64,000 nucleotides of DNA, taken from positions 775,001 through 839,000 of the forward strand of contig JBANDB010000007.1 of assembly GCA_037576215.1 (NCBI GenBank). The letters are read 5' to 3'. Shown one piece after another: positions 37,589 to 49,160 of the stretch (position 1 is the stretch's first letter; every line of letters begins with the position of its first letter). This DNA comes from Armillaria gallica. Lineage: Eukaryota; Basidiomycota; Agaricomycetes; Agaricales; Physalacriaceae. Under the pieces are notes generated by a model that saw only the letters and a program-made list of their open reading frames with translations, had not been told where the DNA came from and did no database searches. The position numbers and the translations under genes are program-made.

Positions 37589-38011
37589 TCATCGCTGACC
37601 ATGTTTGGCACCAGCCTTTGTCCTCTGTGAACCACTGTACCATGCTTTAGGCCAATCCTTCAGTGGAAGTAGTTCTTGCACAGGATCACCCTCCTCCCAT
37701 TGTCTTACCGCAGGTCTCCAGGATTTATCATCCTTTCCAACATCTGGGATCAAAACACTAGGTACAGGGGGGGCTTCAGGTTGATGTGATGACACTAGGA
37801 TACTAACTGGAGTCAGAGTGATTTCAGACTGAGGTACTGAAGCTGTGACCTGTGGTACTAGAGAACTCATGAACATTAATTCATTCAGGTATGGTGGAGT
37901 TGGCATAGCACTGGAGGGTGTCATCAGAGTCAATGGGGACACAATAGCAGAACTTAGCCGATGTGGGCCATTGCAAGCATGGCAGGTACAAGTCCAAATC
38001 CCAAACTCCAA
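37589..38011 (-). CDS. Hypothetical protein fragment, repeated-family type C-terminus
   Basis: A 140-codon frame has a Pro/Ser/Thr-rich N-terminal half and an ordered C-terminal half (SWRPAVRQWEEGDP, LKDWPKAWYSG, then a basic end). The W-x3-VxxWEEGDP...LKDWPxxWY pattern is reminiscent of hypothetical proteins repeated many times in Agaricomycete genomes and often transposon-linked, but I cannot name a domain. It starts with an ATG and ends with TGA; introns upstream are possible. Confidence 0.35.
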   Translation of the reverse strand: MEFGIWTCTCHACNGPHRLSSAIVSPLTLMTPSSAMPTPPYLNELMFMSSLVPQVTASVPQSEITLTPVSILVSSHQPEAPPVPSVLIPDVGKDDKSWRPAVRQWEEGDPVQELLPLKDWPKAWYSGSQRTKAGAKHGQR

Positions 38012-39330
38012 GTCTCAGCACTGAGAGCAATGGTACCAAGACAAAAAGGAGTATAGCAAGTGGAATGGTATGTACAGTGCATGTATACTTTGAATGCAGC
38101 TAATACATGGATGGCAGATGTGAATGACTAGTGGAGGACCTGTTTTAAAGATAAAAATTCACTGTGACCAAATATCTTTGATGCTGTGAATTTCAACATC
38201 AATAGAACTGAGAGATGTGTTCATGCTTAAATCAAGTTCATAATAATATAAGGTTATGAACTGCTTACTCATAATAATATTGAAGGGAACAATGTCAAGG
38301 CACCTATGGCAAAGAAATGGAAATTCTACCAACATCACTGCATGGACCCCTCCCCTTTGTCTGAACAACAGCAATGCACATTGTATGCCATAGGTACAGG
38401 CTCTTCCTCACCAGAGGTCACCTGCTCTGGTGGACATCATCAAAAGGAGTTTTTTAGACAACACCCAACAAGTCCATATACTCCATTGAGAAGAAAAGCT
38501 TCAAAAAGCCAACATCAACATCCTGTTTCTGCTTGAGTGTGTACATGTGTGGAGCTGTTCCACTTGTGCTGTACTCAATGGTCAACAAGTCTCCAGGAGG
38601 AAGAGAGACATCAGTATCTTTCTTTGCATGTTCCAGTTGGTAGTACAAACCTGCAAAGGTCCTTAGTCATTAGAACATGAGGTAAAGATCAAGAAGATGG
38701 CATACTGATGCTTAAATCACTGACATTGAAATAGAACATTGAAACATAAAGAGGTACTGACATCATATTGGTAATCTTGAATCCATAGATCACAGCCTTG
38801 TCAACATCAACCATAATCACACCTCTGATGTTTAAATTTTTGCCATTGGGGTCAGGCATTAGAAGCAGTTCCAAGTCATCCATGTACCCCCCAGTCTCTT
38901 CAAGCTTCATGCACTCAAGATTGACCTTTCCAGCAAGAGGGCTCCCTTGGCTAGAACGATGAAGATGCCAGTAAAAGTCAGAAGAACTTTGAAGAATGCG
39001 GCAGATAGTGTTTGCATCATTGATTTTGACTTCAAATGACATGCATGTTAGCCCATGTTGGTGACAGAGCTTATCCATGATCTCAAAATGTACCACATCA
39101 TCATTCGTGGCAATGACCAGATCCGATTCATCATCATGGCCATTCACTGAACAAAATCCAACTTGCATCTCATTGGCCATTTGCTTGAAGAGACCAAGTA
39201 ATCTTTTGTGTGGCTTGATAAGAAGGCTGACACCCTGTCCCTCACCAACCTGAGTCTGCAAAACAAATCCAGAAGTAGGAAGGAGGAATGGTGTTTCACT
39301 AGCATTGTCGTGCAGGGAGAATTTGCATGT

Positions 39331-40995
39331 TGATGAGCCTCCAGGCTCTGCATGCTCAGAATTCATGGATTTATCCTGCTAATTAACATTGCTGTCCCTT
39401 TGATGGCCTTTCAGTAAACCAATAATTCCACACATGGCAATACCACTTTCACCCTATGGCAACCACTCTTCATGCACTTTGTACTCCATCCCATCTTACT
39501 ATTCATCATAATTGCCATATTTCATCATGGCAAGGCACCTTTGATCGATAATCATCCTAATATGGAATCGTTGCATCACTCAGAAGCAACTAGTTGACAT
39601 GCTTATTGATCACTTAATGAAATGATGTGATTGACGTGAGTACCCTTCCAGCTACGACAATTACAGCTACAGCAACTACAGACCAAGTTTACTAAGGCTG
39701 TTACAATGCCAAGACCTCAAGAAAACATTGCCCCGCATGTACTCCTCAGCACAACAACTATCACCCAGGATTCCACAGCTAAACAGCACTTAATGATCCA
39801 CTTGTCACTCAATAAAATCATACAGTTTTTGTCTGAACACAGCAACATCGAAGAATTGCTGTTACTTTCAAAGGCAAAAGACCATACATTCATTACAATT
39901 TTACTAAGCTAAGGCCTTACAGCCTTACTAAGTCTCTTATAAGTACACTATTTATAAATTTGTACTTGTAGTATAAAAGCTAGCTAGAAAATGTAGCTAG
40001 CCAGTTCACCACAGGTTCATGATGAGTTCATATCCAGTTCATCGCCAGTAAACTACATTTATTCACTGTGCTATGGCAATACACTGTTTACCTCAGCATT
40101 TCTTGATTGCACGTCAACTCTTAAAACTCACCAGAGTTATTCCATGGTTTTTAACTGTGAAGAGTTCTTTGACACTTGCTCTTCACTCTTAACACTATTT
40201 GTACACGATCATATTGTGCCAATATGTGATTACCACACCATACCTCATCCTCATTATCTTTTACTAGGCTGTCATCGTTTCACTTTCACACCATTGGTGT
40301 TTTACTGTTTTACTTTCACCATCATTATCATTGCTCACTTGGATAGTCTCCAAGTAGACTTAGGATCAGTTTCAGCAAGTTTTTGTATCACATCAGTATA
40401 GGACAGTCCCTTGAGTGGACTTGAAGGTTAGTTTTGATATAGGATAGGATTGTTTCAGTACAAGACCAGTTTTGACATCGACTTCAGCACCAGTGCATTG
40501 TATAGGACCAGTATCATCACCAGTTTTTGTAGTTCCACATTTTCTCTTGACATTCCACCTGCAGTACCACTTTCTACATTATCTCTTGTTTCACTTGACC
40601 TCAGTATCACATTTTCTCATCAACTATCTCACTTCTAGACCATCTTCCATCATTCACCCTGCTTGGATTACCACCTAGCAACATTTTCTAGTCTCATCTC
40701 ATGTTTTCTCATATGGATTCATGGTATTAATGTCATACCTGCTTCTGTCCCCTCTCACTTCAAGAGATCCCTACCAGCTTATAGCCAAAGTATCTAGTAC
40801 TTGACTACTAAGCAGTACTACTTTGCAGACTTAAAGTCACAGTGTATACTTGTGTATAGAGGAATTGATTTATTGCACAGAGGTGCCTTGAACCACTCAC
40901 ACACACAATTACCTTGATTGCCATGCTACTATGTTAACTCACCCAATCTCATTCTGAGTTGGTGTTGCCATTGCCATGGAAGTCTAGGATCATCA
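39331..40995. mobile_element. TG...CA LTR-like element, copy 1 (CpG-depleted)
   Basis: It starts TGATGAGCCTCCAGGCTCTG and ends TCTAGGATCATCA; the terminal inverted repeat is TGATGAGCCT / AGGCTCATCA in the family. Flanks are ATGT (39327-39330) and ACAT (40996-40999), which both derive from ACGT by one CpG transition on either strand. TG/CA termini, a 4-bp duplication and TATA-like motifs in the middle fit a long solo LTR. There is no coding capacity. Length 1,665 bp. Confidence 0.8.
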
Positions 40996-41460
40996 ACATG
41001 GTGGTGAAAGTGCTAATACTTGAAGCAACGACAGTTCTGGTGAAGAGACTCTGTGCGCGCAAGCTAGAAATGCAACAGCGTCAAAGACACTGATCACACC
41101 CACACCCAACACTACACACACAAACCCTCAAGTTCGTGGGGGATTCTGATGTGATAGAAGCAGATAGAAACAAGGCAAGCAAACTCTCAGGATATAGGAT
41201 ACACACATATAGCAATAGCACGTGTTACGTATCTCGATTTCTCTAAGTCCAAAGGCTTTTAATAACAAGAGGAGCGACAGTTGTTGCTGGGCCTCAAGGC
41301 AAGGTGTAGTACAGTACACGCAACATTGAGAGACGTCCACAAAACCCTCACAAAGTCTAGAGCGACATGTGGAATGACCTCAAACGACTTAAAACACACA
41401 ACACATGACTCAGAGCTTCGCGCTCCAAGCAGAAACACTTCACAAAACCTTCCACTAAAG

Positions 41461-41655
41461 CCACAGGATTCAAACCTATGTGCTCAAGCTTCCAAACCAA
41501 TCGTAGATCCACAGGGTTCTAACCTATGCGATCCAGAGACACAGAAAACCTTATAAAACACCGTCCGCAAGCCACAGGGTTTGAACCTATACCACTTGGA
41601 AAATATATACCCTCAAGCGAGCACTAATCAAGCCAAAGGGTTTGAACCTCTGCCG
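41461..41655. repeat. Four degenerate repeats resembling tRNA T-arm (B-box) sequences
   Basis: GCCACAGG-RTTYRAACCTATGC-like units begin at about 41461, 41509, 41571 and 41632 (for example CCACAGGGTTTGAACCTAT). Each contains GGTTTGAACC or a variant, close to the RNA polymerase III B-box consensus. Spacing is 48-62 bp. No A-box or cloverleaf accompanies them, so they are not tRNA genes. Confidence 0.45.
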
Positions 41656-41701
41656 CCTGTAGTGCCTCGCATCACAAGAAACCCTCAAAGTACAAGAGCG
41701 C

Positions 41702-43391
41702 TGATGAGCCTCCAGGCTCTGTACGCTCAGAATTCGTGGATTTTGCCTGCTAATTAATGCTACTATCCCTTCAACGGCCTTTCAGCAAACCAATGATCGC
41801 ACACCCACTGATACCACTTTCATCCTACGGCAACCGCTCCTTACGCGCTTTGTTATCCATCCCATCTTGCCACGCATCATAATTGCCGTACTTCATCACG
41901 GCAAGGCACCTTCGATCGACAATCATCCCAATACGGAATTGACGCATCACTCAGAAGCACCTAGTTGACGCGCTCATTGATCACTTAATGAAAATGACGT
42001 GATTGACACGAGTACCCTCCCAGCTACGACAATAGCAGCTACGGCAACTACAGACCGTGTTTACTAAGGCTGTTACTTCGCCAAGGCTTCAAGAAAACGT
42101 TACCCCATGCGTACTCCTCAGCACGACGACTATCGCTCAGTAATCCGCAGCTAAACAGCACCTAACGATCCGTGCATCGCTCAAGCCAAACCATACGGTT
42201 CGCATCCATACGCGGCGACGTCGACAAGTTGCTGTTACTTTAGAAGACCAAGGACCATATGTTACCTACGATTTTTACAAAGCCAAGGCTTTACGACCTT
42301 ACTAAGTCTCGCATATATACTCTATTTATAAATTCGTACTTGTAGTATATAAAACTAGTTAGAAAACGTAGTTCAAGAGCAGTTCATCTCCAGTTGACCC
42401 CAGACTACGTCAATTATCGTCATGCTCTAGTCTATCGCCAGTAAACAACGTTTATTCACCGTTCTACAGCAATATACCGTTTGCACCAGCATATTCTTGA
42501 TCACACGTTGACTCTTGAGCTCACCAGAGTTATCTCACGGTTTTAACTGTGAAGAGTCCTTCGCTACGTGCTCTTCGCTCTTAACACTATTGGTACACGC
42601 TCATACTGTGCCAATACGTGATCGCCGCGCTATACCTCGCCCCCGTTATCTTTTATAGGCCGTCATCGTTTCACCTTCGCACCATTGGAGTTTTTACAGT
42701 TTCACTTTCGTCATCATTATCGTCGCCCACTTGGGTAGTCTCAGAGCAGACTTAGGATCAGTTTCAGCCAGTTTTCGTATAGTATCAGTCCCCCGAGTGG
42801 ACTTGAAGGTTAGTTTGACATAGGATAGGATCGTTTCAGTACCAGACAAGTTTCGACATCGACTCAGCACCCTCGCATCGTATAGGACCAGTATCGCCAC
42901 CAGTTTTCGTAGTTCCACGTTTTCTCTCGCCAGCCCACCCTCCGCACCTCGTTCCACGTTTATTTCGCCACTCGCAGTCCCCACGCCGTTTTCTCATCGC
43001 TTCGCTCGCCCACAGACTATTGCCGACCGTTTAGTCTATCTTCCATCGTTCTCCCCGCTCAGACTATCGCCCAGCGACGTTTTCTAGTCTCGCAGCACAT
43101 TTTCTCATACGGATTCGTGGTATTCACGTCATACCCGTTTTCGTTCCCTCTCATTTCGAGAGATCCCTACCGGCTTGAAGCCATAGCATTTAGTACTCGA
43201 CTACCAAGCAGTACTACTTCGCAGACTTAAAGTCGCAGTGTATTCTTGCGTATAGAGGAATTGTTCTACTGCACGGAGGTGCCCCGAACCACTCGCACAC
43301 ACGATCGCCTTGATTGCCGTGCCACTACGTTAATTAACCAATCTCATTCCGAGTTGGTGTTGCCGTTGCCACGGAAGTCTTAGGCCCATCA
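41702..43391. mobile_element. TG...CA LTR-like element, copy 2 (CpG retained)
   Basis: It begins TGATGAGCCTCCAGGCTCTG and ends TCTTAGGCCCATCA, flanked by identical GCGC (41698-41701 and 43392-43395). Length 1,690 bp. It aligns along its whole length with copies 1 and 3 but keeps CpG where they have TpG or CpA, so it is the youngest or least modified copy. It has TATA-like sequences around 42323-42352. It lies in the same insertion block as the B-box-like repeats. Confidence 0.85.
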
Positions 43392-43395
43392 GCGC

Positions 43396-44340
43396 ATCCT
43401 CAATGACACTAAACTCCTCTTCTCAGGTTAGAGCGCAAGTCACCCAACCAATTAACAGTCACACAAGTGCCCCGCTAAGCTTTCTATGCCTCACACGCAA
43501 CTCAATTCACTCAATATCAATTCTCGGTCTATTCTCTCACTTGAAGTTACAAACTGGTCCTGATGCTAGGGCATCAAGCTGAAGGCTTGTGCACAACTAC
43601 AGCAGGGGTCCGAAACTTGTACACTACTATTACACTGCGCTATTTATCTATTTTACATCCTACAAATTTGTACCACCCCATATAGTATTATTTAAGCTGC
43701 AGGGTACCTTCACCTGCAACCCGCACATGTTGCAATCATCCTGCCATAGCTTGGTGCTGTCTCCAGAGTCTGGCCAGGGTCCAGATCCTGTCTCTGAGTG
43801 TCACGGTGTTGGTTACCAAGGCTATTGCCCGCGTAGTGACATCGGTTGCCATCTCCTTGGAGTTATAGCCTACCCTGCGACTCTTATCTTGCTTCCTGGT
43901 ATTCTCTTAGGGAATTATATTGTAGTGAGGGCAACGTGCTTCTTGGCTAGGCCTCGTGTGCTTCAGCTGAAGCCCCGGGACTTTGGATTTACTTGAGTTC
44001 TGACATCACAAAGTCTAGAACTCTAAGCTCCGGGCCTGCCTGGCCTTGCATGTCATAGATCACTGTTACATGAAGTCTTAATTATCTCCCAAGCATGTCC
44101 TGCTCTATTATTAGCATGTGTATGCTTTGCCTTGTCAGAGAACTCTGTGTCAAACACTGGGACTTTATACCTAGTACAGCCTTTCTAGTACCATTCTCAA
44201 GTTAAGCCATGCGCTCCACCCAGCTTTACTCTGGTAATATCATTACTGGCATTATACACACTGTGCTCTGTTGTTTTTATCATTGCCTTGGTATCTGAAC
44301 CTTATTGCCTGTACTCATTGGCACAATTCACAAAATTACA
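43396..44340. other. Insertion-block sequence, no gene recognised
   Basis: This is the remainder of the block inserted between caspase-like exons. A 135-codon open frame (43589-43996, plus) has hydrophobic stretches but no recognisable domain and is probably chance. The sequence becomes CpG-poor after about 44000. Confidence 0.4.
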
Positions 44341-45090
44341 TGCATGAATGCACATAGAGCATGTCACCGGTCTTAGATGTCATAGTTCTATCTGCAAAGA
44401 CAACAACTTCCACTCCTGTTGTGATCCCATGAGTCTCCCTAGCTTCCAAAATGTACTGGCCCAGCATGTCAGAGGATGCATGGATGAGGTACAATTCACA
44501 TTGTGGGCTGGCTACTTTGAAATTGAACAGACATCAGGATTGATGGACACCCTCACACTGTAGGTCCTGTCTGTAATGTACAGATAAAGATCAGTAGACT
44601 AGGACATGAAGTCAGGCTTATGCTTGCAGATCAGGCAGATTGATTATCACATCCTTGTAAGTAAGCTTGTCGATGCCCAATTCCTGTAGCAAGCCCAACA
44701 ACACTGAAGTGAAGACGCTATGTCCATGTTTCTCCTTGGCTGTCTGCTCTGCTTGACATGCTGAGAGGAACACATGTGATAACAAACCTGACTTTTCAAA
44801 TCCCTTTCCGACAACACTCGCCTGAGCATCTGTCTCAATGTCATGCAAGAGGTCTTGAGCAACAGTGTAGGTCTCTGGGAGATCAATCTCACAAATGGCA
44901 AAAGTAGCATCATTGTCATCTGTTCATGTGCCCAAGCCAGAGTGATAGCAATTGAGAATAATGGTCTGTTAGTACACCTAATTAGATACCATGCATGATA
45001 GAAACAAGGGAACCTTACGATGTTGTCTGACTTTTTCACTGCAAGATCTGCGAGAAGATGAGAGAGTCTCATATCTAGCACACCTTGACC

Positions 45091-46135
45091 TCACTTGGAA
45101 TTGTCCAGCCTGCTTGGGATAAAGTTGTAAAAAACAAGCATTTGAATTTTCTCATTGGTGCTGGACCATCCCAACATTGCCTTCACCTCAGCTTCATGCC
45201 CTGCATAGAAGATGAGAAATCAGGCCTATGCAACCATGCAGAACCCGAAAATGGGGAGTATAGAGGGGGGGAAATGTCATCAGTGGTGTTGGGTGCACAT
45301 GCAGTTGGTAGTGTCATGCTCCTCTATGTCAGATATAAGCCACTCCACAGATATGTGGTGGTGGCATGGGCTGGGAATGGGGTAGGGGGGTAGGTAGGTA
45401 TTGGTGGTGCAATGGAGCATTGTGGTGGGATTGTGAGGGGAAATGGAGACCACCATCAGATTCCCCGCTATCAAAAATGGAGGTAGGGGTCCGATGGTAG
45501 TTATAAGGTCAATAGAGGGCGGGGGATGCAGCAGAGATTGGGATTGGAAGTCATCATCATCATAGGTGGTGATGAAGATGTCAGGGAAAGAAATAGGCTT
45601 GATAGTCATAATCCTCCATGTTGGAAATGGGAGATGCATGGAGGTGGGGGTTATTTGGGGCTTGGGAAGGGCGGTAGGGACCAATGTTGGATTTAGGAGT
45701 GGGTGGCAGCAGTGGGGCCATTGGTGCTCATATAACTATTGTCTCAGTCTTGTTTGACATGTCCATGGGAGGGTAATTGATGCCCAAAGGGGCATTGCTG
45801 TTGTTGTTGCCATTGGATGTCAGTGGCCCAACCTTCACCCCATGCTCTCTCTCATACCCTCCCTCCTCGTTATGCATCCTGCAGTAGTCCTCCATGTCCT
45901 ATAGCCCTGCCCTACCCTCTATCACATCCCTCCATCATCCATGGACCTTTGCCACCATCCCCACCATCATCATCACTGTCCTGTTTGTTGTTATTGTCAT
46001 TGTCATCTCAGTCACTAAGCCCCCATTCCTTCCTCATGCTTGCAGATGGCAGCCAATATTTGATCTTTGAAGGTGTCTATTGTTGTTGTGGTGTGCAAAT
46101 TCACTGTGTGCAGGTTTTGACCTAATGCAAAGTAA
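45091..46135. other. Low-complexity Pro/Ser-rich coding-like sequence
   Basis: On the minus strand 45280-45684 encodes a Pro/Thr/Ser-rich open stretch; on the plus strand 45817-46000 is CCT/TCC-rich. It could be a disordered N-terminal region of the neighbouring caspase-like gene, but no continuity can be shown. Confidence 0.35.
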
Positions 46136-46139
46136 TCAT

Positions 46140-47215
46140 AAACCATATTGGTCACTAGATTACAGCAAAACACTCACATGCTCACCAATTGCCCAGCCTC
46201 ACCACTATCAGATTATGCTCAATGACCATTGTCACACTATTGGAAAAAACATGAATTGGTATTGGGCACTGCCACAGCGTAAAGAGTGCATTGTATATGC
46301 TCTCTTCAGTCTGGCTCCCTGACCAAACTCATTCAATAAGTTTTGGATCATATCATAAGTCATCTCTTACTTGAGATGTATAATTCCATTTGACGTGCAA
46401 TATGAGAAAATATAGTCATCAGGCTCAGGCTCACACTCAAGACACTGCTCCAAGAGGCTAATCCACTGAGGAAGGTATGTGTACATGTCGACATCTGGTG
46501 TATCAGATTGTGCATAAATGTTGTAATAATTGCCTATACAGTATGGTTCAGCTTCAGGTCATATTTGATGAGTCTGAAGAGCACATACTTTCTAATAGAC
46601 CATTCCACCCCTGCTTGCTTTGCCATCCCTTACAGCTGCCAAGGTGGATCCCAAAGTAAGGGATATGATATGGAGCTGCACCTTGCAGGTCCCACTCAAT
46701 ATCTTGTGCCTGCAGCCCACATAACTCAAAGTTTCTAACAACATGTGTCATAACAATGGTCGCTAATTGTCCATTACCTGGTGACAGGTGTACCTTGTTC
46801 AAAGTGTGAATCCCAATGTCAGGAAAGCATGCATCATACCATGTTTGATCCTTTGAGTAAGTTCCTGAGCTGACACTGCTTTCTTTTCTAACTGCTTGCA
46901 TGTGCATTGTTCTTTTGAGTACTCAATGATCTTTACAAGGTCTTCAATTCACATCATGTTGGCATGATGGCATGTTGTGGCAGCTCCTTTCGCACCACTC
47001 TTTGTGTTGATACATTTAACATATTCTTTAACACTAGGAGCATAGGCAGGGTTTCTGGTAACAATACCAGTAGCTTCATCAAGGTGATAGTGGTCACCAG
47101 CATACATCTGTCCATTCCTTCAGTGTTCATATCAGTAACTGATTTGAGTCCAAATTCTAGGAGATATATATGTTATCCCACATCTTTGCCATCACAGCCT
47201 GGATTCCCTGCCTAG
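46140..47215 (-). pseudogene. Tyrosine-recombinase (Crypton-like) transposase relic
   Basis: Several colinear segments read as an Agaricomycete protein with a phage-integrase fold: YAGDHYHLDEATGIVTRNPA (about 47100), GLQAQDIEWDLQGAAPYHIP with GIHLGSCKGWQSKQGW (46700-46610), YNIYAQSDTPDVDMYTYLPQ (about 46520), DDYIF, MTYDMIQNLLNEF, then HSLRCGSAQYQFM (about 46260), where the catalytic HxxR motif would lie, and QWSLSII with GEHV. The expected sequence around the catalytic Arg (HCFRRGG) reads HSLRCGS, so one Arg is changed. Several stops (TGA, TAG, TAA) break the frame. The family assignment is from memory of the motif pattern. Confidence 0.6.
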
Positions 47216-47565
47216 TTGATTTCCCATATTGCTCGACAAAGCACTTCTGCATTAAGAAATTCAATGATGCTGTAACTGAATATTTGTTCATTCATCTCAC
47301 GATCATGTGAAGTTTGTTCTGGGTCACCTGGTGTTGCTTGCTCATTGAGGATGCATGTTGATGCACCCAATATCATCTGATCCTTAATTAGATGGGTTTG
47401 AATTTGAATGGTGTAGCCAGCCAGAGATATGGTGCTTTTCTAAATGGATTGAATGGAGGAGTTGGCAAGTGAGCCATCACAAACATTATGGAAATGGGGA
47501 CCAAGTGCTGCAAATGTGGGATTCCCAAGCTAGACAAGGATTAAACAGTTATTGAATAGCTGTGC

Positions 47566-48849
47566 TCAGACAGATATAAAACATACCTGATACAAGCTGT
47601 GTATTATGATCCCTGGCCAGACATTCTTGTGCAAACACTTCAGCTGAACATCTGGCTCCCAGTGAAAGAAACTATCACAGAATGTGGCAATGTGGGCAAT
47701 ATCTGGCAACAGTGGCCCCCACAGTTCGTCATTGGATGGTGTATGTTTACCTGACCATGAGGTAACAGGTAGTGTGTAGAGCCTAAGGATACAAGGGTTT
47801 GGAAAATCATCCAGTAGTTTATTCACCAATGCAGGATGTCTTGATGCTTCAGCAATCATAGGATTAAGCAACTCTGACTAGAGTCTTGTTCACCATTCAA
47901 TTAAGAAATTGTCCAGTGCTGTAGGGCCCATAACAGTCACAGCTGCAAGTAAACATCACCAAGATCTGTCTGACAGAGTGCATGAGCAGTTTGCTTCCTG
48001 CATCCTTGTAGCCCATTGGCATAATCTCCACCAAATAAGATAGCAAACAAAAATAGCCTGCCTTGCGACAGCTGAATATTCTCAGAGCTGTAAATATGCT
48101 CTGCCAAATATAGGGTGTATAAGTCTGAGTCTGCCTTCATCTTTTTTCCACTCTCTGTCCTCAGAGTGGGAGGTTCAGAAACAAACTATCAGCAAGAGTA
48201 TTTAAATGCAAGACTCCTACATACTGACACAAGACAAACTTTGCACCAAATACTAAAACATCACTGTCTTCAGTAATTATTGCATCAATGAATCCAGCTC
48301 AGCTTCAGCTTCACTAGGAGCCTATCATGCATTAGCATATGGATAGGGCTGTCTTGAAATTTACACACACAACATGCTGATAAAATCTGAAGACAGCAAT
48401 TATCTCTTTGAAATGGCACTCAAGCCAGCACACTTTCATGCTGACCTTCTTGCCATGCTTTGTACTTGGTCATTCCTTTCCATCAAACACAAAGACTGAA
48501 ATTATTGCACACTGAAGCAAGTGAGCCATGTGAAAAAGGAGTGTGTAATTCCAGATTTTCACCCGCTTGAGCATATTATGGACTCCAGAATAACACTTTG
48601 CATTGAACAATCCAGATGCTATATGGAATAAAATATCACATACAAAAAGGATAAGGGAGTTGCGAACCTGACATCAATTCCTATCCTTAACATATGGCCA
48701 TTTTGATGCTGAGTACCAGCAACAATGGCATATTCCATAAGTGAGCAGGGCTGAGTGGTGTCAAGTATCATCTAGTGCCTTGGTTTACACAATGATAATG
48801 CAGGGGAGTATAGCAGATTACATACCTGCCACAAATTAGGGATGCCCAT
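47566..48849 (-). pseudogene. XPG/GEN1-like structure-specific nuclease, degenerate
   Basis: Exon 1 (48849-48826) is MGIPNLWQ, the classical XPG-family N-terminus, followed by a GTATGT donor. The next exon reads SLMEYAIVAGTQHQNGHMLR then IGIDV. A third contains ISVFVFDGKE and then TGA (48470-48472) where the family has Arg, continuing PSTKHGKKV. The XPG-I signature follows (EAEAEL, then a small deletion/shift, then IDAIITEDSDVLVFGAKF near 48280), then FLFAILFGGDYANGLQGC (about 48040) with the glycine-rich helix-hairpin-helix region. The C-terminal piece (47871-47566) has DDFPNPCILRLYTLPVTSW and ends at a GTATGT donor. 47220-47545 continues as an open segment with two TAGs, not assigned. Such nucleases cut flaps or Holliday junctions. 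Exon structure survives, but the gene is broken. Confidence 0.72.
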
Positions 48850-49120
48850 AACTGTAGTAGTACAAGGAGCAAGAGCTCTTTTGAGTGCTGTCTCACCTAA
48901 CTGACATGGCTCAGGTGTCTCAAGACACAGGGAAGAATTGACTTTCTCAAAACAGTAATGCACCTTTTGCATCTCAAACACCATGCTGCATTGGACCCAG
49001 GGGTGATTCCATGCACAGCAGGGTGGCTGAAGTGTGAAAGTGGCAATACTAGTGATTCCAACATTGGAGTGAGAAAAAGCATGCTTTTGAGTTGGCTGAC
49101 AGTAGAAATTTTCACACACC

Positions 49121-49160
49121 AGAAGAAAAGAGAAGAAAAGAGAAGAAAAGAGAAGAAAAA
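49121..49160 (+). repeat. Microsatellite (AGAAGAAAAG)x4
   Basis: Four tandem copies of a 10-bp purine unit, the last with one change. It lies upstream of the nuclease pseudogene. Confidence 0.95.

Larger units (their letters stand above)
38330..45090 (-). pseudogene. Caspase-like (peptidase C14) protein, split by insertions
   Basis: Pieces in order on the minus strand: LSHLLADLAVKKSDNIV (about 45070); the region around the catalytic cysteine, HVFLSACQAEQTA...HSVFTSVLLGLL (44800-44700), continuing with YKDVIINLPDL; then QCEGVHQS and YLIHASSDMLGQYILEA (44560-44400) after a TGA at 44534-44536; then, beyond inserted DNA, a long C-terminal domain (39326-38689, VHFEIMDKLCHQHGL, VNLECMKLEETGGYMDDLEL, AVIYGFKITN) and a final exon (38648-38454, DVDVGFLKLFF) ending at a TAA that may be a mutated CAA, since the frame runs on to about 38340. 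The segment expected to carry the catalytic His is missing. The TG...CA element at 39331-40995 interrupts the C-terminal domain, and the frame rejoins when it and one target copy are removed. The second insertion block (about 41040-44370) occupies what reads as an intron. Caspase-like proteins act in proteolysis and programmed death; this one is not functional. Confidence 0.75.

Noticed and set aside
39331..39366. N-terminus of the long ORF at 38689-39366
   Set aside because: The first 12 codons come from the inserted TG...CA element, not from the caspase-like gene.
41461..41655. tRNA genes suggested by GGTTTGAACC motifs
   Set aside because: No A-box, anticodon arm or acceptor stem around any of the four units; kept only as repeats.
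43589..43996. 135-codon plus-strand ORF as a gene
   Set aside because: No domain, no splice signals, and it lies inside an insertion block.
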